This document shows, in pieces, positions 41,748-55,199 of a DNA stretch of 64,000 nucleotides. How positions within the stretch are numbered: the first letter of the stretch is position 1; each line of letters opens with the position of its first letter. The DNA is from Psychrobacillus psychrodurans (lineage in GTDB: Bacteria; Bacillota; Bacilli; Bacillales_A; Planococcaceae). The notes beneath the pieces were generated by a model. It did not search any database and had not been told where the DNA came from. It was given only the letters and a program-made list of their open reading frames with translations. The stretch spans positions 310,001 through 374,000 of the forward strand of contig FOUN01000001.1 of NCBI GenBank assembly GCA_900114885.1, written 5' to 3'. Position numbers and translations under genes: made by a program.

Positions 41748-42272
41748 GTGTCTTTTGATTACCTTGTACTTGGTGCTGGTGGCCATGATGGGTTGAATAC
41801 TTTGGATATTTTTGCAACATTATTCTTCTTCATCTTACTTATGGTTCTATTGAAGAAAGTAGCTTGGGGTCCACTTATGGGGATTATGACTCAACGTGAA
41901 GAGTTAATCGCAAGTGAAATCGCAGCAGCTGAAAATAGTCGCCAAGAATCACAGCGTTTACTGGAAGAACAACGTGACTTACTTAAAGAAGCACGTACGG
42001 AAGCTTTAGCGATTGTAGAAAATGCGAAAAAGCAAGGCGATGCATCTCGTGAGGAAATTATCACAACTGCTCGTACTGAAGCTATCCGTTTGAAAGAATC
42101 TGCTATCCGTGAAATTGATACAGAAAAAGAAAGAGCGATTGCGGCAGTACGTGAAGAAGTCGTTTCACTTTCAGTACTTGCAGCGTCGAAAGTTCTTGAA
42201 AAAGAAGTTTCGGAAGAAGATAATCGTGCGCTAATCGAGGCAACGATTGCGAAGGCAGGCGAGGTTAATTGA
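41748..42272 (+). CDS. atpF: ATP synthase Fo subunit b
   Basis: The peripheral stalk subunit: one N-terminal membrane helix ([26 protein letters not shown]) and a long charged coiled coil rich in Glu, Arg and Lys, 174 residues. The start is GTG 41748 after GAAAGGAGTGAAAC. It overlaps atpH by 4 bp. A gap of about 140 bp separates it from atpE. Confidence 0.95.
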   Translation: MSFDYLVLGAGGHDGLNTLDIFATLFFFILLMVLLKKVAWGPLMGIMTQREELIASEIAAAENSRQESQRLLEEQRDLLKEARTEALAIVENAKKQGDASREEIITTARTEAIRLKESAIREIDTEKERAIAAVREEVVSLSVLAASKVLEKEVSEEDNRALIEATIAKAGEVN

Positions 42273-42805
42273 GTAATTCAACTGTAGCTAAGCGTTATGC
42301 AATCTCTTTGTTCGAGTTAGCAACAAAAAAGAATGAAGTACAAGCAGTCGAAAATGATTTACGTGAACTTAAAGTTGTTTGGAATGGTAACAAAGATGTG
42401 AAAACTTTATTCACTTCTCCAAAGTTATCTCTAGACAAGAAAAAAGAGTTGGTACGTCAAATTTTTGCTAATGCGAACCCTATTGTTATCAATACACTTT
42501 TAGTGCTAATCGATAAGAAGAGATTAGCAGAAGTATCCGACATTATTTCTGAATTTATGATTCTTTCGAATGAAGCACAAGGTATTGCTGAAGCGAAAGT
42601 ATATACTACACGTGCACTTACAGAAGAAGAACGTGCAAACGTATCATCTGCATTTGCTAAAAACGTAGGCAAACAATCTTTAAATATTCAAAACATTGTA
42701 GATCCATCAATTATAGGTGGAATGCGTGTTCAAATCGGAAACCGCATTTACGATAGCACTCTAAGTACTAAATTAGATCGCTTAAAACGTAACTTGATCG
42801 GTTAA
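42269..42805 (+). CDS. atpH: ATP synthase F1 subunit delta
   Basis: Delta links the peripheral stalk to the F1 head. The 178 residues begin [23 protein letters not shown], and the C-terminal conserved region reads [32 protein letters not shown]. The start is TTG at 42269, overlapping the atpF stop (TTGA), with GGCGAGG upstream, so translation is coupled. Confidence 0.94.
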   Translation: MSNSTVAKRYAISLFELATKKNEVQAVENDLRELKVVWNGNKDVKTLFTSPKLSLDKKKELVRQIFANANPIVINTLLVLIDKKRLAEVSDIISEFMILSNEAQGIAEAKVYTTRALTEEERANVSSAFAKNVGKQSLNIQNIVDPSIIGGMRVQIGNRIYDSTLSTKLDRLKRNLIG

Positions 42806-42820
42806 TATTATGAATTATGA

Positions 42821-44341
<1,521 letters not shown>

Positions 44342-44370
44342 TTCCTTTGTCTAAGTGAAAAAAACAATAA

Positions 44371-45246
<876 letters not shown>

Positions 45247-45256
45247 TTCTAGATAG

Positions 45257-46696
<1,440 letters not shown>

Positions 46697-46699
46697 TAA

Positions 46700-47125
<426 letters not shown>

Positions 47126-47312
47126 GCTTATTTCTTTTTGTAGGATAATCTTAATGCCTCTGGCGAAGCGACAGAATTTGAAAGGCAATTTATCGTGTTA
47201 GCACGAAAGTGGCTCGATGAAGGTTAATTAGCCTATGGAAATGTATATGACATAGGCTAATCTCCTTACATAAATCTTAGCTAAATGCCTAGGCGAATTT
47301 GATTTAAATGAA

Positions 47313-47344
47313 GCGGGCAGAATAAAATTCTGTCTGCTTTTTTT
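47313..47344 (+). terminator. Probable terminator of the atp operon
   Basis: GCGGGCAGAAT pairs with ATTCTGTCTGC (two wobble positions) and is followed by T7. A further inverted repeat TTAGCCTATG...CATAGGCTAA lies at about 47228-47260 without a T-run. Confidence 0.7.
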
Positions 47345-47371
47345 ACTATTGCCTAAAATAGGAGGATTATC

Positions 47372-47608
47372 ATGGGATTATTAAATAGTGAACAAGCACT
47401 AATTGCTATACTTGCCAATATCTTTTTTATTGGAATATCTTTCTATGCGTTACAGGCACTTATGATGGACAAAATAATAAAAAAAAATCGTGTATTTCAA
47501 GCTCAACTATTTTATATTTTAACTAGTATTATGATTGGCTCAGTAGTTGCAAACTTTTTCTTGAATTTAACGAGCTGGTCAAACCAATTGCCATTCTTAT
47601 TCGAGTGA
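47372..47608 (+). CDS. ywzB: DUF1146 family small membrane protein (YwzB)
   Basis: A 78-residue protein with two membrane segments (residues 8-30 and about 49-68). Between them, DKIIKKNRVFQAQLFYILTSIMIG matches the FEKIIRKNRVMEARVLIVLFSIALG block of B. subtilis YwzB. AATAGGAGGATTATC precedes the ATG. Function is unknown. Its position between atpC and murAA is conserved in Bacillus. Confidence 0.87.
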   Translation: MGLLNSEQALIAILANIFFIGISFYALQALMMDKIIKKNRVFQAQLFYILTSIMIGSVVANFFLNLTSWSNQLPFLFE

Positions 47609-47671
47609 AAAGATCCTATATGCTCATGCAAATTATGGAAAAGTTTGTATGAGCATGTAGAATCTTCACAT

Positions 47672-47690
47672 ATTTCCTGGGAAATTTTTT
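47672..47690 (+). terminator. Short terminator after ywzB
   Basis: ATTTC-CTGG-GAAAT followed by T6. An additional 12-bp stem (TGCTCATGCAAA with TTTGTATGAGCA, about 47618-47655) precedes it without a T-run. The rest of the 319-bp gap to murAA contains a TATAAT at 47762 but no gene. Confidence 0.55.
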
Positions 47691-47927
47691 ATTTAAACAG
47701 GTTTACCCGCATATGCTAGGGGTATTTTAAAATTATCTACACGAAAAGACTGGGTAATACGTATAATAGAACAAGAAAAATTATGGAAAAGGTCAAAAAT
47801 AGTGTTTTAGATGCTTGTATATAGTCGAATTACATTGTATGATGAATATTGTTTTGAATACCTAAAATTGACATCATACATATTCTTTTATATAAAGCAA
47901 ATGGATAATGAACGCGGAGGGAAAGTA

Positions 47928-49223
47928 GTGGACAAAATCGTTGTTAAAGGTGGCCAAACGTTAAATGGGAAAGTACGAGTAGAAGGTGCAAAAAATGCAG
48001 TCCTACCTGTATTAGCTGCAGCTCTACTTGCGACTAAAGGCAAAAACGTTATTAAAGATGTACCAACACTTGCAGATGTTTTGACAATAAATGAAGTATT
48101 GAAAAGTTTAAATACAGAAGTCAGTTATAATCCAGAAAAGAATGAAGTTATCATTGATTCACAAAAGAAATTATCAAGTGAAGCCCAATTTGAGTATGTG
48201 CGTAAAATGCGTGCATCTATACTTGTTATGGGTCCTATTTTAGCGAGAAATGGATTTGCTCGAGTAGCACTTCCTGGAGGTTGTGCAATAGGCTCACGTC
48301 CTATCGATCAGCATTTAAAAGGTTTCGAAGCAATGGGTGCAGTAATATCCTTTGGACATGGATTTGTTGAGGCAACTACAAATGGACGACTTAAAGGTGC
48401 CAAAATTTATTTAGACGTTCCAAGCGTAGGCGCAACAGAGAACATTATGACTGCTGCAGCATTAGCAGATGGTACAACAATTATTGAAAATGCAGCAAAA
48501 GAACCTGAAATTGTCGATTTAGCTAACTTTATCAACGAAATGGGTGGAATGGTAAAAGGTGCAGGAACCGACACAATTCGTATTGAAGGTGTGGAAGAAC
48601 TACACGGCACAGAACACCATATCATACCAGATCGTATCGAAGCTGGAACATTCATGGTTGCTGCAGCAATAACAAAAGGTAATGTACTCATTGAAAATGC
48701 AGTACCTGAACATATGACAGCACTTATATCTAAAATGCAAGAAATGGGCATTGAAATTACCGAAGAGGAACAAGGTCTTCGTGTTCGCTCTGAAGGAAAT
48801 CTAAAATCTGTGGACATTAAAACGATGCCGCATCCAGGTTTCCCAACAGACATGCAATCCCAGATGATGGCATTGATGATGACTGCTCACGGAACAGGCA
48901 TCATAACGGAAACAGTTTTCGAAAATCGCTTCATGCATGTGGAAGAATTCCGCAGAATGAATGGTAACATGAAAATCGAAGGACGTTCGGTCATTATGGA
49001 GTCCCCATCCGATTTACAAGGTGCAGAAGTTGCAGCAACCGACCTTAGAGCAGCTGCAGCACTTATCATAGCCGGTTTAGTCGCAGAAGGAATCACACGC
49101 GTTACAGAGCTTTATCACCTAGATAGAGGTTATGTCGATTTTGATAAAAAATTGGCAGCTTTAGGCGCCGATATCGAACGCATCGGTAGCGAAACTGCTG
49201 AGAAAAAAGTGCAATTGGTTTAA
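47928..49223 (+). CDS. murAA: UDP-N-acetylglucosamine 1-carboxyvinyltransferase 1
   Basis: The principal MurA for peptidoglycan precursor synthesis. I choose GTG 47928 with CGGAGG 7 bp upstream, giving 431 residues starting [35 protein letters not shown]. The frame continues upstream to 47811, but that part has no family similarity. The active-site loop is [24 protein letters not shown]. Further motifs are [15 protein letters not shown] and [15 protein letters not shown]. Its place before spoIID matches B. subtilis murAA. It shares its fold with the paralogue at 22.4 kb. Confidence 0.95.
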   Translation: MDKIVVKGGQTLNGKVRVEGAKNAVLPVLAAALLATKGKNVIKDVPTLADVLTINEVLKSLNTEVSYNPEKNEVIIDSQKKLSSEAQFEYVRKMRASILVMGPILARNGFARVALPGGCAIGSRPIDQHLKGFEAMGAVISFGHGFVEATTNGRLKGAKIYLDVPSVGATENIMTAAALADGTTIIENAAKEPEIVDLANFINEMGGMVKGAGTDTIRIEGVEELHGTEHHIIPDRIEAGTFMVAAAITKGNVLIENAVPEHMTALISKMQEMGIEITEEEQGLRVRSEGNLKSVDIKTMPHPGFPTDMQSQMMALMMTAHGTGIITETVFENRFMHVEEFRRMNGNMKIEGRSVIMESPSDLQGAEVAATDLRAAAALIIAGLVAEGITRVTELYHLDRGYVDFDKKLAALGADIERIGSETAEKKVQLV

Positions 49224-49233
49224 TACTATATGT

Positions 49234-49272
49234 AAAGCACTACGCATGTATACATGTGTAGTGCTTTTTTAA
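49234..49272 (+). terminator. Terminator after murAA
   Basis: AAGCACTACGCATGTA and TACATGTGTAGTGCTT pair with one mismatch and end in T6. Confidence 0.9.
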
Positions 49273-49312
49273 TTTTCCACAAATTGAAATTTTTGGCGAA
49301 ATTCGCCGCTCC

Positions 49313-49612
49313 GCTAGTAAATGGTCTATAAGAGCAAGTAACTTAGAAAGTAGAGTAAAAGTCCGATTAACGCAAGTAAACTAAGCACAAAGGAAGATTG
49401 TAATCTCACTATATATATATTTCAAATAGATGGGCGATGTTCAGAGATCCAAAGATTAACTTCAAATTGGTACCTTAAATAGTTAAATTTTCCCTTTCGC
49501 AAGTAAATCAGGGTTGAAAGCAAGTAAACGAAAGACGAGAGCAAGTACCTTATAACTAGCAGCAAGTATGTTACTATGGAGCGTAAGTAAAGCACATACG
49601 TAAGCAAGTAAA
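49313..49612 (+). repeat. 21-bp phased GCAAGTA array between murAA and spoIID
   Basis: The main run has GCAAGTA or GTAAGTA starting at 49499, 49520, 49541, 49562, 49583 and 49604, all 21 bp apart. A weaker flank has GCTAGTAA (49313), GCAAGTAA (49334), a degenerate unit near 49355 and GCAAGTAAA (49372). The AT-rich segment between (about 49385-49495) shows nothing recognisable. Confidence 0.88.
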
Positions 49613-49729
49613 ACGTTCCTCACACTAAAAATTAGCCATCGTTTTTTATCTCACTGTGTACTTACCTTATAAATCGTTTATCTCCCAAATAAAATCATCA
49701 GCCCGTCCAAACGAGCATATAGTATCTCT

Positions 49730-50674
49730 ATGAAACAAAACATACTCTTTATAATCTTATGCGTAGCCCTCTTGTTTTTACCGTTTTTATTAATAAAAGA
49801 AAAAACAACACAAGAAGAAACGGTACCAGCGCCAACATCGGAACTCGAAATTGCTTGTCCAATACTAATCGAAGTGAAAGGGGTTAAGGAGAAGATACCA
49901 CTAGAAACTTATGTTCTTGGAGTGGTGGCAGCTGAAATGCCGGTTACGTTTCATGAAGAGGCATTGAAGGCACAATCTATAGCAGCAAGGACATATGTAT
50001 TAAGAGATACGAATTACGGTCAAAAACCAATAGATAAAACAGTATTAAAGCAGGTTTATGTTGGTGAGGAAGATCGGAAAAAGAAGTGGGGGGATTCCTT
50101 CGCTCAATATGAGGACAAACTTAAAAAGGTGATTGACGCGACAGAAGGGGAAATTATCGTCTACAAAGATCAACTAATCACAGCGATGTTCTTTTCTTCA
50201 AGCAACGGTCAAACGGAAAGTGCGGAAAATTATAGTGGGAATGTGATTCCTTACTTAGTATCTGTGCCAAGTAAATCGGAGGAAATGTATGCTCCAAATA
50301 GGACAAAGCAGTTTGAATTCACACATGGGGAATGGTCGAAAGCATTTAATATGAAATGGAATTCAAACATACCTAAAACTATCAAAGTAGTAAAGACAGA
50401 TACGAACCGAGTTGAATCGGTTGAAATGAATGGAAAATCGTGGACAGGCCGAGAAGTTCGAACACTTTTAGGTCTACCCTCTACTGATTTCACCATAACG
50501 TTTCAATCTGATAAAGTAGTAGTAGATACAGTAGGATATGGCCATGGGGTAGGGATGAGTCAGTATGGTGCCGAGGTACTCGCCAACGAATCTGTACTGG
50601 CTGCGGACATTTTACTTCATTACTATAAAGGTACAGAAATAAAAAAATTCTCTCCATGTTTAAAATCTCCTTGA
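49730..50674 (+). CDS. spoIID: Stage II sporulation protein D
   Basis: SpoIID is a lytic transglycosylase acting with SpoIIP and SpoIIM in forespore engulfment. The 314 residues have an N-terminal membrane anchor (ILFIILCVALLFLPFLLI, about 5-22), then the SpoIID domain: IPLETYVLGVVAAEMPVTFHEEALKAQSIAARTY with the catalytic glutamate, FFSSSNGQTESAENYSG, and the C-terminal GYGHGVGMSQYGAEVLA. No clear Shine-Dalgarno precedes the ATG, so translation may be weak or the transcript very short at its 5' end. Confidence 0.94.
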   Translation: MKQNILFIILCVALLFLPFLLIKEKTTQEETVPAPTSELEIACPILIEVKGVKEKIPLETYVLGVVAAEMPVTFHEEALKAQSIAARTYVLRDTNYGQKPIDKTVLKQVYVGEEDRKKKWGDSFAQYEDKLKKVIDATEGEIIVYKDQLITAMFFSSSNGQTESAENYSGNVIPYLVSVPSKSEEMYAPNRTKQFEFTHGEWSKAFNMKWNSNIPKTIKVVKTDTNRVESVEMNGKSWTGREVRTLLGLPSTDFTITFQSDKVVVDTVGYGHGVGMSQYGAEVLANESVLAADILLHYYKGTEIKKFSPCLKSP

Positions 50675-50705
50675 TTTGCAAACAATGCAAATAGAGGTGA
50701 TGAAA

Positions 50706-51368
50706 ATGAGAGAAGAACAAAAGAACAATACTTCTCAGAAGAAGAACAATAACCCGAAAAAGCCATGGTTTTGGCCACTAATTTATGCCGGATTTTCGGT
50801 AGCTTTTGTAGGTATGATTTGGGGCTACAATGTGTATGTCAGTGATGATTCTGTCAAGGATTCAGAATGGACAGATGCAAGTAAAGACCCCGATTCAGTA
50901 ACGATTGAAACCAATGCCCAAGCAGAATCGATGAAATACCCTTTTAAAGAGACTCTGCTAGATAGTGTTGAAATCGTACAGCATTATTACGATATGGAAG
51001 CAGATGAGTCGACTCGTGAAAAGTCAATACTCGTATTCGATCATAGTTATGTGATGAATACTGGCGTATCTCTATCTATGAATAGTGAGCCATTTGAAGT
51101 AGTTGCGGCAATGAGTGGAAAAGTAGAGGAAGTCAATTTAGATCCATTTGTTGGGGATGAAATCGTCTTGTCACATGCAAATGGTATGGTAACCAAATAT
51201 CGCTCTGTCACTGGTATTCTAGTAAAAGCTGGAGACGTTGTAGAACAAGGTGATTCTCTTGCAACTGCAACAGAAAATGAATGGAACCCGACTGCTGGTG
51301 TTCATTTACAGTTTGAAGTACTACAAGATGGTGTTTTAGTAAATCCAGAGACCTTACTAGCATTTTAA
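50706..51368 (+). CDS. spoIIQ: Stage II sporulation protein Q (degenerate LytM domain)
   Basis: SpoIIQ spans the forespore membrane and pairs with mother-cell SpoIIIAH to form the intercellular channel. The 220 residues (ATG 50706, AGAGGTGATG upstream) have a basic N terminus, one membrane helix (FWPLIYAGFSVAFVGMIWGYNVYV) and an M23/LytM-type domain: NTGVSLSMNSEPFEVVAAMSGKVEEV, DEIVLSHANGMVTKYRSV, GVHLQFEVLQDGVLVNPETLL. The zinc-ligand positions are degraded; HxH reads HLQ, and the first motif lacks the Asp. So it is probably structural rather than enzymatic. Confidence 0.92.
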   Translation: MREEQKNNTSQKKNNNPKKPWFWPLIYAGFSVAFVGMIWGYNVYVSDDSVKDSEWTDASKDPDSVTIETNAQAESMKYPFKETLLDSVEIVQHYYDMEADESTREKSILVFDHSYVMNTGVSLSMNSEPFEVVAAMSGKVEEVNLDPFVGDEIVLSHANGMVTKYRSVTGILVKAGDVVEQGDSLATATENEWNPTAGVHLQFEVLQDGVLVNPETLLAF

Positions 51369-51436
51369 TTCATAATAGCTAAGACGTATGCATAAATTGA
51401 TGGAAAGTGTTCCTTTACTAACGAAAGGAAGAGTTA

Positions 51437-51709
51437 GTGCACGAAACGATTCGTCATAGATGCATACGTTTAGGTGAGATGGTCATTGAGACCAAGAAAA
51501 CTGTCCGTGCTATCGCAAGCACAACCGGTCATTCCAAAAGCACTGTGCACAAGGATTTGACGGAAAGACTCCACTTAGTAGATCCGCTACTGGCAAAAGA
51601 AGTAAAAGAAATTTTAGCGTATCATAAATCGGTCAGGCATTTACGAGGTGGAGAAGCGACGAAAAGAAAGTGGAAAACGAAAAAAGAAGATAGAAGAGGT
51701 CGTGATTAG
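51437..51709 (+). CDS. spoIIID: Mother-cell transcriptional regulator SpoIIID
   Basis: SpoIIID is the DNA-binding switch between sigma-E and sigma-K gene expression. The 90 residues align along their length with the B. subtilis protein: IRLGEMVIETKKTVRAIASTTGHSKSTVHKDLTERL contains the helix-turn-helix, and the ending HKSVRHLRGGEATKRKWK is the basic DNA-contacting tail. The start is GTG 51437, as in B. subtilis, after AAAGGAAGAG. Confidence 0.96.
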   Translation: MHETIRHRCIRLGEMVIETKKTVRAIASTTGHSKSTVHKDLTERLHLVDPLLAKEVKEILAYHKSVRHLRGGEATKRKWKTKKEDRRGRD

Positions 51710-51728
51710 TAATTGATCACGGCTTTTT
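51699..51728 (+). terminator. Terminator overlapping the spoIIID stop
   Basis: GTCGTGAT pairs with ATCACGGC around a loop that includes the TAG stop codon, followed by TTTTTC. Confidence 0.8.
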
Positions 51729-51779
51729 CTTATTGTTTATTAAACTGAGTCATTTTCATAAATAATAATTAAATAGTGA

Positions 51780-52160
51780 ATCGGAACAATATTGATCTCT
51801 GTTCCAGGGTGGAATGCTTTCGTTAGAGAGGACAATAGCTATCGCATAGGTACCGACAAGATAGCTCATCTGTCATATTCAACCAACAGAGACATCACCA
51901 AAGAGCTTTCAGCAACAGCAGTCGAAACGAAGGGAAGAGGATGGCTCAACTATACGAACAGCCGTTTAACGAATTAACTTATCCAATCAAACTGTTTATG
52001 CTTAAGGGAAGTTGTAAAAGGGATAGGCGCTCGCCCCGCAGGAAATTGATAAAATTCTTGAAGTTATCACTGAGCAGCAACTCAAACCAATTTGTTAGCT
52101 TTAAAGGCAGCTACTTAATATTGATAGAGTTATGAACTTTGAAATGTTAAGCGAGGAGGT
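51780..52160 (+). pseudogene. Possible decayed coding region between spoIIID and the chemoreceptor
   Basis: Two overlapping short frames (51792-51977 and 51941-52135) show protein-like stretches such as WNAFVREDNSYRIGTDKIAHL. In a third frame ALAPQEIDKILEVITEQQLKP occurs near 52030-52090. No single frame spans the region and no RBS supports either short one. An isolated AGGAGGTGG at 52152 has no start codon after it. I cannot name a parent family. It may be a relic or simply non-coding. Confidence 0.3.
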
Positions 52161-52180
52161 GGAATATATTTTTCTAATAT

Positions 52181-52213
52181 AAAAGCATAGATGAAATTTT
52201 CATCTATGCTTTT
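52181..52213. terminator. Bidirectional terminator
   Basis: AAAAGCATAGATGAAA and its exact complement form a perfect stem of about 15 bp with A-runs and T-runs at the two ends. It lies at the 3' end of the minus-strand chemoreceptor. Confidence 0.9.
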
Positions 52214-52220
52214 GTTGAAA

Positions 52221-53708
52221 TTATTTGGTTTCTGAAGTTTCAGCTAAAAGTCCTTTGGCATTAAATGTAGTTGTATTCATTGAAACAGCAATTTTTTCAT
52301 TATCACATGTGACCGATTCTACTGTTGCACTCATTTCCTCAAGGCTTGCACTTGTTTCTTCAAGTATAGCTGCTAGGTCAATTGTGGACTTTTCCACCGA
52401 TTGGCTTTTTTCTAAGACAGTATTAGCAATGCTCTTAGAAGCTTGTAAATTTGTTTTTAAGGAATCGAACACGTCTTTTAACTGTTTAAAGTACGTTACA
52501 ATTTCCTCTGAAGAGTCCATTACCGACCTAAAGCTTTGTTGACTTACTTCCATTTTTTTCAGAGAGGCATTGTTATCATTATTAACCTTTTGAAGGTTTA
52601 CGGTAATACTGTCCGCCGTCTGCTTAGTAGATTCCGCAAGCTTTCTGATTTCTTCTGCCACAACAGAGAAACCTTTTCCTGCATCACCTGCTCTTGCTGC
52701 TTCAATTGATGCATTCAAGGCTAGAAGGTTTGTTTGTTCAGAAATTTCCTTTATTTTGTCTGAGTAAGAATTGGTCTCTTTAATATTAATCGTCAATTCG
52801 AGTAACGTCTTATTTAAATCATCAACAAAGGTATAAATGTCGCCGGTTTCATTACTGAAGGAGATTACCTTTTTCTCACCATTGGTAGTTATCGATTGTG
52901 TCTTCTCTGCTTCTGATAAGAGATCGTCCAGACGTTTTTGTAGTTGATGCATAACCTGATAAGTCTCGCTAGCATTACCTGAAATATTAGCAATCTGCTC
53001 ACTCTGTTGATGACTCGCTACTGAAACTTCATTCAGGCTAGTACTCATATCATTTTGGGCTATTAGGTTATTTTGAATTCTTTCATTCGAGAAGGCCACT
53101 TCTTTTAGTATATTGCTCAGATTCTCTTGAATTAGCTCTTTTTGATTTCTTTGTTCTACCGCAATTTGTTCGGACTCAAGGATGAGTTGTTCAATTTTTT
53201 TCTCCTGCTTGTTGTTTAAATGGATAAGCACACTTAGCATTAATCCTGATAAAATGTATAGAAGCATCATTGCGCCAAAGTTTGTTTGTAGTACCTCAAT
53301 ATCATTGATTCCTGTGTATACAGTCAAAACTATTATAATAAGTCCTAATGTAAATCCAATCGTAAAGACTTTTTTATTAAAGTGAATGGCTGCGAAAATT
53401 GTTAGGAAAAAGGTAATAATGACGAGTGTGATGCCTCCACCTGTAATAAAAACGGCAACACCGGAAAATAGGTTGGCCATGATTACAGCGATATATGGAA
53501 AAAGGTAAGCTCCTTTTTTATATTTTCTGAGCAAAAAATAGGCCACAGCAAACAAAATAACCTCTGTAGCATATAAAAAAATAGTATTTTGTTCATCTGA
53601 AAATAATGATTTTATTAATGCTAATGATAAAGAAATTGTAAAGACTATAAACATTAAGGTGTTTTTCTTTTGGTTATCTTCTGCGAGCATCTGTTGAATT
53701 TTATTCAT
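52221..53708 (-). CDS. Methyl-accepting chemotaxis protein with multi-spanning membrane sensor
   Basis: A 495-residue receptor with an N-terminal region of about six membrane helices (residues 20-170, e.g. [36 protein letters not shown]), no extracellular domain and no HAMP. It leads to a coiled-coil signalling module with the hairpin tip [42 protein letters not shown] membrane-embedded sensor fits energy or membrane-state taxis, but the stimulus is unknown. GAGGAG precedes the ATG on the minus strand, and a sigma-D-type promoter lies about 70 bp upstream. Confidence 0.92.
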   Translation of the reverse strand: MNKIQQMLAEDNQKKNTLMFIVFTISLSLALIKSLFSDEQNTIFLYATEVILFAVAYFLLRKYKKGAYLFPYIAVIMANLFSGVAVFITGGGITLVIITFFLTIFAAIHFNKKVFTIGFTLGLIIIVLTVYTGINDIEVLQTNFGAMMLLYILSGLMLSVLIHLNNKQEKKIEQLILESEQIAVEQRNQKELIQENLSNILKEVAFSNERIQNNLIAQNDMSTSLNEVSVASHQQSEQIANISGNASETYQVMHQLQKRLDDLLSEAEKTQSITTNGEKKVISFSNETGDIYTFVDDLNKTLLELTINIKETNSYSDKIKEISEQTNLLALNASIEAARAGDAGKGFSVVAEEIRKLAESTKQTADSITVNLQKVNNDNNASLKKMEVSQQSFRSVMDSSEEIVTYFKQLKDVFDSLKTNLQASKSIANTVLEKSQSVEKSTIDLAAILEETSASLEEMSATVESVTCDNEKIAVSMNTTTFNAKGLLAETSETK

Positions 53709-53772
53709 TTTTTATCTCCTCTTCGTAAGGTATTACTTTTTTGTTGTTCGCTAAATCCAGTATTAATTAAAT

Positions 53773-53799
53773 ATATCGGTGCTTTGCTCATATTCTTTA
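53773..53799 (-). promoter_or_regulatory. Sigma-D-type promoter of the chemoreceptor
   Basis: On the minus strand TAAA, exactly 15 bp, then ACCGATAT matches the motility sigma factor consensus TAAA-N15-GCCGATAT at 11 of 12 positions. Rightward to 54131 the gap contains a 7-bp inverted repeat GGAACTC/GAGTTCC (about 53868-53893) and AT-rich sequence ahead of mbl, but no gene. Confidence 0.82.
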
Positions 53800-54131
53800 G
53801 CAGGAATGTGGTCTGTCAGTTCGCGAACATTCTAGTTTTACAGAGGTCAACTCCAGGGAGATAGAATGGAACTCTAGGTTAGTAAGAGTTCCTTATATCT
53901 GAGAAGTACATTAGTTTCAGAAAGTACTTATTCTTAAAAACTTACATAAATCTTGTGTATATATTTAGTTGCACAATTACTAGTAGTTTAGACACGAATT
54001 ACATACCATTTTTTCTCAAATATTATTGCTAAATAAAGTGTATTTCAATTAAAACTATGATAAAATATAAAGTTAGAGACGTATCGATTAATATACATAA
54101 TGTGTTTAGCTGGGAAGGAGAAACAACAGTA

Positions 54132-55124
54132 ATGTTTGCAAAGGATATTGGAATTGATTTAGGTACAGCAAATGTTTTGATACATGTAAAAGGAAAAGGG
54201 ATAGTTTTAAACGAACCCTCTGTCGTTGCTATAGATAGAAGTACAAAAAAGCTACTTGCGGTTGGTGAAGAAGCTAGAAAAATGGTCGGAAGAACTCCAG
54301 GAAATATCATAGCAATTCGACCACTAAAAGATGGTGTTATTGCTGATTTTGACGTGACGGAAGCAATGCTAAAGCATTTTATCAATAAATTAAATGTTAA
54401 AGGATTTTTATCAAAACCTCGCATTTTAATCTGCTGTCCTACAAATATTACTAGTGTAGAGCAAAAAGCAATACGCGAAGCAGCTGAGAAATCTGGTGGG
54501 AAAAAAGTATATCTAGAAGAAGAGCCAAAAGTAGCCGCAATCGGAGCAGGGATGGATATTTTCCAACCGAGTGGTAACATGGTTGTCGATATCGGTGGGG
54601 GTACAACAGATGTTGCAGTACTTTCCATGGGCGATATCGTAACAAGTGAATCGATTAAAATTGCGGGAGATGTTTTTGATAATGACATTCTTCAGTACAT
54701 TAAAAAAGAGTACAAGCTTTTAATCGGGGAACGTACTGCTGAAAATATTAAAATTTCAATAGGAACCGTTTTTCCTGATAGTCGTCACGAGGAGATGGAC
54801 ATTCGTGGACGTGATATGGTGACAGGCCTTCCTAGAACGATAACTATTAAATCTGATGAAATAGAAAAAGCCTTGAAAGAATCCGTTACGGGTATTGTAC
54901 AGGCTGCAAAGAATGTGTTAGAAAAGACACCACCTGAGTTGTCCGCAGATATTATTGATCGCGGAGTTATTATAACAGGGGGGGGAGCACTTTTACATGG
55001 TATGGATCATTTATTGATGGAAGAGTTAAAAGTACCGGTATTTGTAGCTGAAAACCCAATGGATTGTGTCGCAATAGGAACTGGGATTATGTTAGATAAT
55101 ATTGACAAAATATCAAGAAGATAA
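54132..55124 (+). CDS. mbl: MreB-like cell-shape protein Mbl
   Basis: Mbl is an actin-like filament protein guiding lateral wall synthesis. The 330-residue protein from ATG 54132 (GAAGGAG upstream) begins MFAKDIGIDLGTANVLIHVKGKGIVLNEPSVVAI (phosphate-1 motif). It contains MVVDIGGGTTDVAVLS (phosphate 2), GGGALLHGMDHLL (adenosine motif) and NPMDCVAIGTG. The frame extends upstream to 54057 without RBS or similarity. Its position after spoIIID identifies it as Mbl rather than MreB or MreBH. Confidence 0.94.
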   Translation: MFAKDIGIDLGTANVLIHVKGKGIVLNEPSVVAIDRSTKKLLAVGEEARKMVGRTPGNIIAIRPLKDGVIADFDVTEAMLKHFINKLNVKGFLSKPRILICCPTNITSVEQKAIREAAEKSGGKKVYLEEEPKVAAIGAGMDIFQPSGNMVVDIGGGTTDVAVLSMGDIVTSESIKIAGDVFDNDILQYIKKEYKLLIGERTAENIKISIGTVFPDSRHEEMDIRGRDMVTGLPRTITIKSDEIEKALKESVTGIVQAAKNVLEKTPPELSADIIDRGVIITGGGALLHGMDHLLMEELKVPVFVAENPMDCVAIGTGIMLDNIDKISRR

Positions 55125-55199
55125 ATGCGAAGTGTCTACGGAGTGCAAAAATAATACCCGTATACTAAGTTTGCATTAAACTGAAGTGGAGGCTCTCTT

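Noticed and set aside
47153-47227. Protein-like stretch NASGEATEFERQF...WLDEG after atpC
   Set aside because: The frame has no start codon and is bounded by an upstream stop. It may be a relic, but the evidence is too thin.
49422-49607. 61-codon minus-strand frame upstream of spoIID
   Set aside because: Produced by the same 21-bp array (YLLS periodicity). Not a gene.
55125-55199. Sigma-D promoter for flhO
   Set aside because: A CCCGTATA-like -10 is present, but no TAAA lies 15 bp upstream.
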